From NCBI GenBank assembly GCA_018384835.1, contig JAHAYB010000402.1, forward strand, positions 1 through 7,163: a DNA stretch of 7,163 nucleotides, given 5' to 3'. Positions 1 to 6,218 of the stretch are shown piece by piece. A program made the translations under genes and the position numbers. The notes under the pieces are model-generated. The model saw only the letters and a program-made list of their open reading frames with translations. It was not told the DNA's origin and made no database searches. Origin of the DNA: Comamonas sp. (GTDB taxonomy: Bacteria; Pseudomonadota; Gammaproteobacteria; Burkholderiales; Burkholderiaceae_C). Positions within the stretch are counted from its first letter, which is position 1. Every line of letters begins with the position of its first letter.

Positions 1-88
1 CCAATGCCAGCGCCAGCAGGCGACCCATTAGCCCCGCGCCCACGATGTGAACGCGCTGGGGCTGGGCGAAGGAGAGTGTTGACTGCAT
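1..88 (-). CDS. FAD/NAD(P)-binding oxidoreductase, N-terminal fragment (ThiO-like, tentative)
   Basis: Only the first 29 codons are visible; the gene continues beyond base 1. Read from the ATG at 88, the peptide has a short polar leader and then HIVGAGLMGRLLALAL. This is a beta strand followed by GxGxxG and a helix, the dinucleotide-binding start of a Rossmann fold. The form resembles FAD-dependent amine or amino-acid oxidases such as glycine oxidase ThiO, which makes iminoglycine for the thiazole of thiamine, but a 29-residue fragment cannot settle this and another FAD or NAD enzyme is possible. The start is uncertain. An in-frame ATG at 110-112 lies inside the end of the endonuclease gene and would add eight residues. 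Neither ATG has a clear Shine-Dalgarno sequence, so translation may be coupled to the preceding gene, which ends 13 bases before the ATG at 88. Confidence 0.6.
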   Translation of the reverse strand, partial: MQSTLSFAQPQRVHIVGAGLMGRLLALAL

Positions 89-98
89 ATCGTTTGAG

Positions 99-113
99 CT
101 ATTAGGGGGCATC
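99..113 (+). repeat. Left arm of inverted repeat flanking the restriction-modification pair
   Basis: The plus strand reads CTATTAGGGGGCATC. CTATTAGGG (99-107) has a perfect inverted copy at 2567-2575, and GGCATC (108-113) has one at 2549-2554. In the right arm the two blocks are separated by 12 further bases. This arm includes the endonuclease stop codon and the alternative ATG of the left-edge gene. The match is seen directly; a role in acquisition is inference. Confidence 0.5.
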
Positions 114-1067
114 GTAAGGGCCAAGAAATCGTATTCCGTTAAAGTGAATCAGGTGTGATGGTGCATCGGCTACCCATACCTCTGTTTCCCAAGCAAGCTC
201 GCCAAGGTAGCGAGCCATGATGGAGCGATTGGGGAAGGCCGTCACATAAACCAGCCCTGCTTTGGAGCCAGCAAAAAGTTTGGCAAGTTCAGCATGGCGC
301 TTACCATCCACCGGGCCATGACTGGTGACGGACTCCACCAGCAACAGCCAGTTTTTCTGGGTGAAGTGCAAGATCACATCGGGCATCTTGCCGTGTGCGT
401 CCACGTCCACACCCAAGTCGGCCAGTAGCGCCGTGTCAAAGTAACTCCACTTGTCGCCGGTGTCACCGGCATAGACCAGCACGCTACCCGGCGCAAAGCG
501 GGGGGCGAAGTCTTCAATGATGGCGCGAATCAACTCGCTGTGCTCACCGGGGCTAAGGGTGATTTGCTTCCCCGGCGCAACCTTCACCGGGATACGGTTC
601 TGCTCACGCTCTTTTGCGTATTGGGCGACTAGCGTTTCACGCTCGGCTAGATAGTCCGTCAGGCTGTTATGCCATGCCGGAGTGCTGAAGGTGCGCAGCA
701 AGGCCAGCGCGGCGGGTTCGATTTGGTAACACCATTTGGGACTATTGACTGGCCGCGTTGGCTGATCGGGGTTTGCAACAGCAAGCCCCGCGTCGCAAAA
801 CTGGTGCATGGTTTGGCGGCGGAATGTCTCGCGGGTGTTTGGCGCATACGCTTTGCCGTAGTGCTCCTGCGCCCAATCCATGATGGGGGTGATGCCCACT
901 AGCGGGTTTTCTGCCTGCGCCCAAGGCTTGCCCGGCGTGAGGTTCAGCAGCGCCAGCAGTGACAGGGCAGAGCGCTCGTTTTGCTGCGCTTTGGGTAGTC
1001 CCAGAGCAATGATTACTTGAAGGGCGGCCTTGAGATGTTTGTTTTTCTTGCTTGTCATGCTCGTCAT
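102..1067 (-). CDS. Type II restriction endonuclease, BsuBI/PstI family
   Basis: This 321-residue protein matches the BsuBI/PstI endonuclease family in length (about 320) and motifs. Characterised members cut CTGCAG, so that specificity is inferred here. Residues 1-170 form the helical, probably DNA-binding N-terminal part. The catalytic part is about 175-321 and contains GDTGDKWSYFD (201-211), MPDVIL (228-233) and VESVTSHGPVDGKR (244-257). Asp230 and Glu245 are the likely metal ligands of a PD-(D/E)xK-type fold, with the family-typical E(S/A)VTSxGP in place of a plain ExK. The ATG at 1067 overlaps the methyltransferase stop as ATGA, which suggests translational coupling; no good Shine-Dalgarno precedes it. 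A second ATG three codons on is possible. The stop TAA is followed directly by an in-frame TAG. The frame is intact and no catalytic residue is visibly lost, so the enzyme is probably active. Confidence 0.93.
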   Translation of the reverse strand: MTSMTSKKNKHLKAALQVIIALGLPKAQQNERSALSLLALLNLTPGKPWAQAENPLVGITPIMDWAQEHYGKAYAPNTRETFRRQTMHQFCDAGLAVANPDQPTRPVNSPKWCYQIEPAALALLRTFSTPAWHNSLTDYLAERETLVAQYAKEREQNRIPVKVAPGKQITLSPGEHSELIRAIIEDFAPRFAPGSVLVYAGDTGDKWSYFDTALLADLGVDVDAHGKMPDVILHFTQKNWLLLVESVTSHGPVDGKRHAELAKLFAGSKAGLVYVTAFPNRSIMARYLGELAWETEVWVADAPSHLIHFNGIRFLGPYDAP

Positions 1068-2545
1068 GCGCTTAGTTTCTCTAATTGCTCATCCATCATT
1101 GCCTGCGTGATGTCACCGTGCTGCTTGACCCACTTGCCCAGCGCAATCAAGGCGCGGCGCGAAGGGTATTTCATCAGTTTCAAATCGGTGGCGTTGACTT
1201 GGGTATGGCCATTGAAGCGGCGAAAACTCTCGTCCACGGCGCTGGTGTTGAGGAACACGGCAAGCCCGCGCGCCAGCAGCTCAGGTAGGCCACGCTTGTT
1301 CTCATGAAACAGGTTTATGTGGTTCTCAAAGCCCAGCACTGAATGCCCGCCAAAGGTGGCCGGGTCAACCACGCTTGCCACCACGCGGCGCTTTTCTTCC
1401 TTGGATGAAAAGCGCCGCACCACACAATAAAAGCCATTGGGATAAAGCCATTTTTCCGTCTCAGCATTGCGCACAATGGCATTGGGTTTTTTCAAACTTG
1501 GCAGCGGCCATACGGCTTTGTTGCTGCTCAAGTGCCCAGGGTAGAGCAGTGGGACAGCGCCTTCTTCAGGCATATCGCGCAGATGCGCTTTCAAGCGAAA
1601 GTCCACCACCGGGCCAGTTGATACCTTAATGCCCAAATCTGCCAGTGAATAACGCACAGCGGGCGATAGCTCAATAGCGCTTTTCTCGGTCGTCGTGGGT
1701 ACATGGATGAACCGCTCAGGGTCGTTAGGCAACACAATCCGATCGAACGGGTGTTCGTTGGTTGCAAGGTCGGCGAAGCTGTCATCGGTTGAGGTGGTAA
1801 TCGTCACCGCCCCTTGTTGGCCGCCTCGCTCAAGGCGGATGATGACGTTCTCTTGCAACACCGCGTCGTCTTTAAATGCCTTGCTGCGTGATTCAAAAAG
1901 GTGGATATGGCGCAGAGCCGCACGCTCCAAAATGAAATCTCGGAACGGGCGGTAGTACGGCCCATTGCAAAAGCTGCGCGGAATAATCGCCACAATCTGA
2001 CCACCCGCTGCAGCCTGCGCTACGGCCAGCGCAACAAAGGCCGAATACAGATTCACTGTTTCGATGCCCATAGAGCGCAAAGCCAGCCGATGGGCTGAAT
2101 GGCTATTGATTTTCTTATAGGGCGGATTAAGGATTGCGTGCGTGTATTGGGGCATTGCCGCTGCAAACAGACTGCCAGCAAGTGCTTCGGTGGCCAGATG
2201 AATAAAGTCACCCCCACGGATAGCTGCAGAAAAATTTCCCCGGCCTTGGTATTTTTCCAGTGTTTTACTTAAATGAGCATGTAGGGACTCGTCAATTTCA
2301 AACGCATCCAGCGCTATCTGTTGAAAGTTAAAGCTGCCCGACAACCATCTTTGCAGAAAGGCATCAGAAAGAGAGCCAACGCCAGCACCGGCATCCAGCA
2401 AACGACAGGCTCCACTGGAATCAGGGAATAAACCAGCCATAAATACGGCAATTTTTTCAGGCGTGAAAAACTGACCTAGCTGTGATTTTTTCCTCGCCTC
2501 GGTTTTCTTCGCTACCTGTAATCTGGTTTGCTCAACTGACAACAA
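1064..2545 (-). CDS. Type II DNA adenine-N6 methyltransferase, BsuBI/PstI family (gamma class)
   Basis: This 493-residue protein would methylate adenine in the site cut by the following endonuclease, presumably CTGCAG, and so protect host DNA. Motifs run in gamma-class order. Motif X is GQFFTP (24-29). Motif I, for S-adenosylmethionine binding, is LLDAGAGVGSLSDAFL (49-64). An acidic motif II is FEID (82-85), and GGDF (111-114) follows. Motif IV, the catalytic NPPY, is at 140-143. GGQIVAIIPRSF (181-192) and FESRSKAFKDDAVLQENVI (217-235) match later motifs of Eco57I/PstI-type enzymes. The C-terminal half (about 300-493) should be the target-recognition region. Length is close to the roughly 500 residues of M.PstI and M.BsuBI. 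The start is TTG at 2545, chosen because AGAGGG lies seven bases upstream; a second TTG follows immediately. It ends inside the endonuclease ATG. The 5' part is AT-rich for this genome (about 43% GC over 2221-2340). Confidence 0.95.
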   Translation of the reverse strand: MLSVEQTRLQVAKKTEARKKSQLGQFFTPEKIAVFMAGLFPDSSGACRLLDAGAGVGSLSDAFLQRWLSGSFNFQQIALDAFEIDESLHAHLSKTLEKYQGRGNFSAAIRGGDFIHLATEALAGSLFAAAMPQYTHAILNPPYKKINSHSAHRLALRSMGIETVNLYSAFVALAVAQAAAGGQIVAIIPRSFCNGPYYRPFRDFILERAALRHIHLFESRSKAFKDDAVLQENVIIRLERGGQQGAVTITTSTDDSFADLATNEHPFDRIVLPNDPERFIHVPTTTEKSAIELSPAVRYSLADLGIKVSTGPVVDFRLKAHLRDMPEEGAVPLLYPGHLSSNKAVWPLPSLKKPNAIVRNAETEKWLYPNGFYCVVRRFSSKEEKRRVVASVVDPATFGGHSVLGFENHINLFHENKRGLPELLARGLAVFLNTSAVDESFRRFNGHTQVNATDLKLMKYPSRRALIALGKWVKQHGDITQAMMDEQLEKLSA

Positions 2546-2548
2546 TGG

Positions 2549-2575
2549 GATGCCCTCTGTTTTGTGCCCTAATAG
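2549..2575 (-). repeat. Right arm of inverted repeat flanking the restriction-modification pair
   Basis: On the minus strand this reads CTATTAGGG (2575-2567), then 12 bases, then GGCATC (2554-2549), repeating the two blocks of the left arm at 99-113 in inverted orientation. It fills most of the 38-base gap between the oxidoreductase stop and the methyltransferase start and overlaps the ribosome binding site. It is too short and imperfect to be called a transposon end. Confidence 0.5.
2553..2558 (-). promoter_or_regulatory. Ribosome binding site of the methyltransferase gene
   Basis: On the minus strand this reads AGAGGG and lies seven bases before the TTG at 2545. It decides the start, because no ATG or GTG in this frame is near the methyltransferase N-terminus. 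The good site may offset the weak TTG codon. Confidence 0.65.
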
Positions 2576-2583
2576 GTGATATA

Positions 2584-3660
2584 TCAGGCACCATCCGCAG
2601 CACTGGTAAAAGCATCAGCAAAAAACTGTGCAGCAGGCAGATTGCATTGCTCTATACAGCCTTGGCGGGCGGCGGCCACCATAGCGGGGTTGCCGCAGGC
2701 ATAGACTTGGTAGCCGCTCAAATCTGCAAAATCATCCAGCACGGCCTGGTGGACGTAGCCGGTGCGCCCCGTCCAGCTATCTTCAGGCTGGGGGGCAGAG
2801 AGCACGGGCACAAAGTGCAGTTGCGGCATGTGCGCGGCCTGCTGCTCTACCCAGTCGCGCAGGTAGAGGTCTTGCGGGCGGCGGCCACCCCAGTACAGCA
2901 GCACCGGGCGGGGGCTGCCCATAAAGTGCAGATGCTCAATCATGGCTTTGGCAGGCGCAAAGCCGGTGCCTGAGACGATAAAAACCATCGGCTTGTGCGA
3001 TTGCTCGCGCAGGTAAAAGCTGCCAAAGGGGCCTTCGATGCGCAGAATTTCCTTGGGCTGCATTCCGCCAAACACATGGTCGGTAAACAGGCCGCCGGGC
3101 AGGTGGCGCAGGTGCAGCTCTAGGCCAATGCCGGGCTTTTCTTCCTGCCAGTGCGGCGCTAGCGCCATGGAGTAGGAGCGCCGCGAGCCATCGCGCAGCA
3201 AAAAGTCGATGTACTGGCCAGCGTGGTAGGCAAAGCGGTCGCTGGCGGGCAGTTGCAGCTCCATGCGCATCACGTCGTCGGCCAGGCGCTCTAGGGCGCG
3301 TACACGCACCGGCAGTTTTTTGATGGGGTGGCTGCCCAGGTCGGCCACTTGGCGCACTTGCAGCACCACGTCTGATTGAGGGTGGGCGCGGCAGGTCAGA
3401 ATCTGGCCAGCGGCCTCTTCCTCTGCGCTTAAAGCGTTGGGGGCGTAGTTGCTCTGGCTGACGCTGCCACTGGTTTTTTCGCATTTGCACGAGCCACAAG
3501 CGCCGTCCCGGCAGCCGTAGGGCAGGCCAATTTCAGCGGCTAGCGCGGCGGCCAGAATGGTTTGCCCAGGCGCAACGCTAAAGCTGCGGCCACTGGGTTC
3601 AATCGTGACTTGGTACGAAGGGGCGGAGGTGGGGGCGACGGCGGAGTCAGAAGCGCTCAT
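2584..3660 (-). CDS. Ferredoxin-FAD-NAD(P) oxidoreductase (CDP-6-deoxy-delta-3,4-glucoseen reductase-like)
   Basis: This 358-residue soluble electron-transfer protein should pass electrons from NAD(P)H through FAD to a [2Fe-2S] cluster and on to an unknown partner. The N-terminal ferredoxin domain (about 16-105) has four cluster cysteines, 50, 55, 58 and 90, spaced CX4CX2CX31C (CRDGACGSC, then LTC). The FAD domain (about 115-215) has RSYSMA (161-166) and GPFGSFYL (210-217). The NAD domain has VSGTGFAPAKAM (229-240) and YACGNPAMV (320-328), and the tail is FFADAF (346-351). The architecture matches AscD-type reductases and the reductase parts of aromatic-ring oxygenases. No deoxysugar or oxygenase genes are nearby, so the AscD name should not be read as a function. 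The ATG at 3660 is preferred although its Shine-Dalgarno is weak. An ATG at 3735 would add 25 unconserved-looking residues and overlap the divergent gene. Confidence 0.9.
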   Translation of the reverse strand: MSASDSAVAPTSAPSYQVTIEPSGRSFSVAPGQTILAAALAAEIGLPYGCRDGACGSCKCEKTSGSVSQSNYAPNALSAEEEAAGQILTCRAHPQSDVVLQVRQVADLGSHPIKKLPVRVRALERLADDVMRMELQLPASDRFAYHAGQYIDFLLRDGSRRSYSMALAPHWQEEKPGIGLELHLRHLPGGLFTDHVFGGMQPKEILRIEGPFGSFYLREQSHKPMVFIVSGTGFAPAKAMIEHLHFMGSPRPVLLYWGGRRPQDLYLRDWVEQQAAHMPQLHFVPVLSAPQPEDSWTGRTGYVHQAVLDDFADLSGYQVYACGNPAMVAAARQGCIEQCNLPAAQFFADAFTSAADGA

Positions 3661-3713
3661 ATTTCTGGCTAGGCTAGGATGGTGGGGGTGAAGAACAAAA
3701 GAAAGTCCAGATT
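3661..3713. other. Divergent intergenic region, probable promoters for both neighbours
   Basis: These 53 bases separate the start of the minus-strand oxidoreductase from the GTG of the plus-strand SDR gene. Promoters for both directions must lie here or extend into the coding regions. I could not find a convincing -35/-10 pair on either strand, nor an operator-like palindrome. Confidence 0.4.
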
Positions 3714-4697
3714 GTGCCCACAAACCCATACCCATACCGCTTGAAGCGCAGATTGCAGCGCTTTATCTCGCCCCAGCCAGCCTTGCCCGCCCGCCTGCGC
3801 CGCCCGCGTGTGTTGGTGGTGGGCTGTGGCGCAATTGGCCAGCGTTTGCTGCGCCATTGGCAGCAGCAAAGCGGGCGCAGCGGCCAGCATGGGCTGCGCA
3901 TCATGGTGCTGACTTCCAGCCCCGATAAACGCGCCCAGTTCCAGGCTTTGGGGGCTACGCCCATCGTGGGCAATTTGGATGTGCCCGCCAGCCTTCAGCG
4001 CCTGCGCGGCTGGGCGCATTACCTGCTGCATCTTGCGCCGCCGCCTGGGCGAGGGGTGGAGGATAGCCGCACACGCCATTTGCTGCGCACTGTGCAGCAG
4101 CGGCCTGGCCGGTTGCGGGCGCTGGTTTATGTCTCTACCACGGCGGTGTATGGCGACAGCGGCGGCCAGTGGCTGGATGAAACCCAAGCCCCCGCCCCCA
4201 GCCAGCCACGAGGCCAGCGGCGCTGGCAGGCAGAGCAGCAGTTGATTCGCTACGGCAAAAGCCCCCGCGCTGCCCGCACGGTGCGCCTGCGTGTGCCCGG
4301 CATTTTTGCGCCTGAACGGCTAGCCAGCGGCCTAGCGCAGCGCTTGGCGCAAGGTCAGCCGGTGCTGCATCGGGAAGAAGATGTGTGGAGCAACCGCATC
4401 CACGCGGATGATTTGGCACGCGCCTGCCTATTGGCGCTGTGGCGTGGCCGAGCGCAGCGCTGCCTGCATATCAGCGACGGCCAGCCCAGCCTGATGGGCG
4501 ACTACTTTGACCGCGTGGCCGACCATCTGGGGCTACCCCGCCCCCCGCGCCTAAGCCGTGAAGCGATTGCCGCCCACGTCAGCCCCGCCATGCTCAGTTA
4601 TTTGCAGGATTCGCGCCGCCTGCGCAGTGAAAGAATGCAGCGGGAGCTTGGGTTGGTGGTGCAGCCCGTCGACTTACCTGTTTATCCCCCCAAATAA
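3714..4697 (+). CDS. NAD(P)-binding extended/atypical SDR family protein (epimerase/dehydratase-like)
   Basis: This 327-residue protein probably binds NAD(P) and may act on a sugar nucleotide or similar substrate, which is unknown. A basic leader of about 30 residues precedes VVGCGAIGQRLL (35-46), the glycine-rich dinucleotide loop. LHLAPPPG (105-112) follows the next core strand. VSTTAVYGDSGG (140-151) and WLDE (153-156) are the usual extended-SDR active-site serine/threonine strand, and RIHADDLARAC (228-238) is the conserved stretch of the C-terminal part. The catalytic YxxxK is not visible: where it should fall the protein has RRWQAEQQ (169-176). That points to an atypical SDR with altered chemistry or a binding role only. 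Translation starts at GTG 3714, since a stop at 3675 rules out anything much further upstream; the start has only a weak purine-rich site before it. The 3' end overlaps the livF 3' end by 16 bases, tail to tail. Confidence 0.8.
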   Translation: MPTNPYPYRLKRRLQRFISPQPALPARLRRPRVLVVGCGAIGQRLLRHWQQQSGRSGQHGLRIMVLTSSPDKRAQFQALGATPIVGNLDVPASLQRLRGWAHYLLHLAPPPGRGVEDSRTRHLLRTVQQRPGRLRALVYVSTTAVYGDSGGQWLDETQAPAPSQPRGQRRWQAEQQLIRYGKSPRAARTVRLRVPGIFAPERLASGLAQRLAQGQPVLHREEDVWSNRIHADDLARACLLALWRGRAQRCLHISDGQPSLMGDYFDRVADHLGLPRPPRLSREAIAAHVSPAMLSYLQDSRRLRSERMQRELGLVVQPVDLPVYPPK

Positions 4698-5425
4698 GCC
4701 CGCCGCACCTCATCGTTGGAAAGCAGGTTCGCCCCCGTGTCTTCCAGCACGATGCGGCCATTTTCCAGCACATAGCCACGGTCGGCGATTTGCAGGGCGC
4801 GGTTGGCGTTTTGCTCGACCAGAAAGACGGTCACGCCCTCGTCGCGCACGGTTTGGATGATGTCAAAAATCTGCGCAATGATGAGCGGAGCCAGCCCCAG
4901 CGTAGGCTCATCTAAAAGCAGCAGGCGCGGCTGGCTCATCAGGGCGCGGCCTATGGCCAGCATTTGCTGCTCGCCGCCGCTCATGGTGCCAGCGCGTTGC
5001 TGGGCGCGTTCGCGCAGGCGGGGGAAGAGGTGATAGACATGCTCAATGCCGTCAGCAATGGCGCTTTTGTCCAGAAAAAAACCGCCCATTTGCAGGTTTT
5101 CCGTGACGGTGAGCGCCGGAAAAATCCGCCGCCCCTCGGGCGAAATCGCAATGCCCTTGCGCATGATGTGGTGCGGGGGCAGGTGGGTAATGTCCTCCCC
5201 CTCAAACTGCACTGTGCCTGTGCTGGCGCGTGGATTGCCGCATACGGTCATCAGTAGCGAGGTTTTGCCCGCGCCGTTGGCTCCAATCAGGCTGACGATT
5301 TCGCCCTTTTGCACATGCAGGCTGGCGTTGTCCACCGCGCAGATAGCGCCGTAGTGGGTGCTGAGGCGGTCAATTTCCAGCATGGGGGGCTGCTCGGTGC
5401 TGATGCTTTGTGGATGGCTGGACAT
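4682..5425 (-). CDS. livF: Branched-chain amino-acid ABC transporter, ATP-binding protein LivF
   Basis: This 247-residue cytoplasmic ATPase is one of the two nucleotide-binding subunits that power uptake of leucine, isoleucine, valine or related substrates through LivH/LivM. Walker A is GANGAGKT (48-55), the signature is MSGGEQQ (148-154), and Walker B is LLLLDE (168-173) ending in catalytic Glu173. The switch position has VEQN (203-206), with glutamine where most ABC ATPases have histidine; this is usual in LivF. SPEGRRIFPALTVTENL (95-111) is also typical. The ATG at 5425 directly abuts the livG stop with no gap and is preceded by GGGAG eight bases upstream, so the first 14 residues before LEIDRL are kept as an N-terminal extension. 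The gene is the last of the liv genes seen here and has no recognisable terminator; its end overlaps the convergent SDR gene. Confidence 0.95.
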   Translation of the reverse strand: MSSHPQSISTEQPPMLEIDRLSTHYGAICAVDNASLHVQKGEIVSLIGANGAGKTSLLMTVCGNPRASTGTVQFEGEDITHLPPHHIMRKGIAISPEGRRIFPALTVTENLQMGGFFLDKSAIADGIEHVYHLFPRLRERAQQRAGTMSGGEQQMLAIGRALMSQPRLLLLDEPTLGLAPLIIAQIFDIIQTVRDEGVTVFLVEQNANRALQIADRGYVLENGRIVLEDTGANLLSNDEVRRAYLGG

Positions 5426-6196
5426 TTACGCTTCTCCCAGATACGCCTTGATGACTTGCTCGTTATTGCGGATTTCCTCGGGCAGCCCCAGGGCGATGGG
5501 CTTGCCGTATTCCATCACCAGAATGCGCTCGGATACGCCCATGACCAGCCCCATATCGTGCTCAATCAGCAAAATGCTGACCTGGTATTCATCACGCAGG
5601 CGGCCTATGAGTTGTTGCAGGTCTTTTTTCTCTTGCGGGTTCAGGCCAGCGGCGGGTTCGTCCAGCATGAGCAGCTTAGGCTCGGTAATCATGCAGCGGG
5701 CAATTTCTAGCCGCCTTTGGTGGCCATAGGCCAGATTGCCAGCTTCGCGGTTGGCAAACTCGGCCAGCCCCATGTAGTCCAGCCAGTGCATGGCGCGTGC
5801 GATTTGCGCCTGCTCTTGGCGGCGGTAGCTGGCGGTGTTAAACAGCCCGGCCAGCACCGATGATTGGTTATGCCGATGCTGGGCGACCAGCAGGTTTTCC
5901 AGCGCCGTCATGCTTTTGAATAGGCGCACGTTTTGAAAGGTGCGCACTACGCCCTTGCGTGCCACGCTGTGGCTGCCCAGCCCGGCAATGCGCTGGCCGT
6001 CCAGCACGATGGAGCCAGTCGTGGGGGTGTAGAAGCCGCTGATGCAGTTAAACACCGTGGTCTTGCCCGCGCCGTTGGGGCCGATGATGGCGAAAATTTC
6101 CCGGGGCTTGAGCTGTAGCGCTATGCCATCAACGGCCACCAGGCCGCCAAAGCGCATACTGAGGTTGTTGACGTCGAGTAGGTAGTTTTGAGTCAT
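5426..6196 (-). CDS. livG: Branched-chain amino-acid ABC transporter, ATP-binding protein LivG
   Basis: This 256-residue cytoplasmic ATPase pairs with LivF on the LivH/LivM membrane subunits. Walker A is GPNGAGKT (39-46), followed by a strongly LivG-like FNCISGFYTPTTGSI (49-63). The Q-loop is VRTFQNVRLF (84-93), the signature region LAYGHQRRLEIARCM (155-169), Walker B LLMLDEPAAGLNP (175-187), and the switch histidine His213 is in IEHDMGLVM (211-219). The signature departs from the classic LSGGQ, but LAYG/LSYG forms are normal in LivG. The ATG at 6196 has AGGA seven bases upstream. It follows livM by 22 bases and its TAA touches the livF ATG, so the three genes are surely one transcript. Length and motifs are complete. 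Confidence 0.96.
   Translation of the reverse strand: MTQNYLLDVNNLSMRFGGLVAVDGIALQLKPREIFAIIGPNGAGKTTVFNCISGFYTPTTGSIVLDGQRIAGLGSHSVARKGVVRTFQNVRLFKSMTALENLLVAQHRHNQSSVLAGLFNTASYRRQEQAQIARAMHWLDYMGLAEFANREAGNLAYGHQRRLEIARCMITEPKLLMLDEPAAGLNPQEKKDLQQLIGRLRDEYQVSILLIEHDMGLVMGVSERILVMEYGKPIALGLPEEIRNNEQVIKAYLGEA
5434..5438 (-). promoter_or_regulatory. Ribosome binding site of livF
   Basis: GGGAG on the minus strand lies eight bases before the livF ATG, inside the last codons of livG. It supports the ATG at 5425 over the internal ATG 14 codons later, which lies just before the conserved LEIDRL. Confidence 0.6.
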
Positions 6197-6203
6197 CAGT
6201 GAA

Positions 6204-6207
6204 TCCT
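6204..6207 (-). promoter_or_regulatory. Ribosome binding site of livG
   Basis: AGGA on the minus strand lies seven bases before the livG ATG, in the 22-base livM-livG gap. Confidence 0.55.
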
Positions 6208-6218
6208 ATTCGTCATCA

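Noticed and set aside
102..2545. Undescribed defence system or larger defence island
   Set aside because: The two genes are a standard BsuBI/PstI-type restriction-modification pair; no additional defence gene, controller gene or recombinase lies on either side within the window.
2589..2610. Possible promoter before the methyltransferase (TTTACC at 2610-2605, with TGATAT 18 bases further on)
   Set aside because: Only four and three of six consensus bases match, inside the end of the oxidoreductase gene; this is not distinguishable from chance.
2482..2973. 163-codon plus-strand open frame across the oxidoreductase/methyltransferase junction
   Set aside because: It lies opposite the conserved NAD-binding domain of the oxidoreductase and the methyltransferase start; it shows no family features.
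2936..3499. 187-codon minus-strand frame inside the oxidoreductase
   Set aside because: Arg/Pro/Ala-rich alternative frame of a gene whose true frame carries the ferredoxin, FAD and NAD motifs.
3661..3735. Upstream ATG at 3735 as the oxidoreductase start
   Set aside because: The extra 25 residues look unlike a ferredoxin leader and would force a 22-base overlap with the start of the divergent SDR gene; the ATG at 3660 gives a normal length.
3669..4187. 172-codon minus-strand open frame opposite the SDR gene
   Set aside because: It is antisense to a clear SDR coding region, has low-complexity Ala/Arg/Gln-rich composition typical of GC-rich shadows, and shows no recognisable motif.
4682..4760. 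Intrinsic terminator for livF or the SDR gene
   Set aside because: No GC-rich hairpin followed by a T-run was found on either strand.
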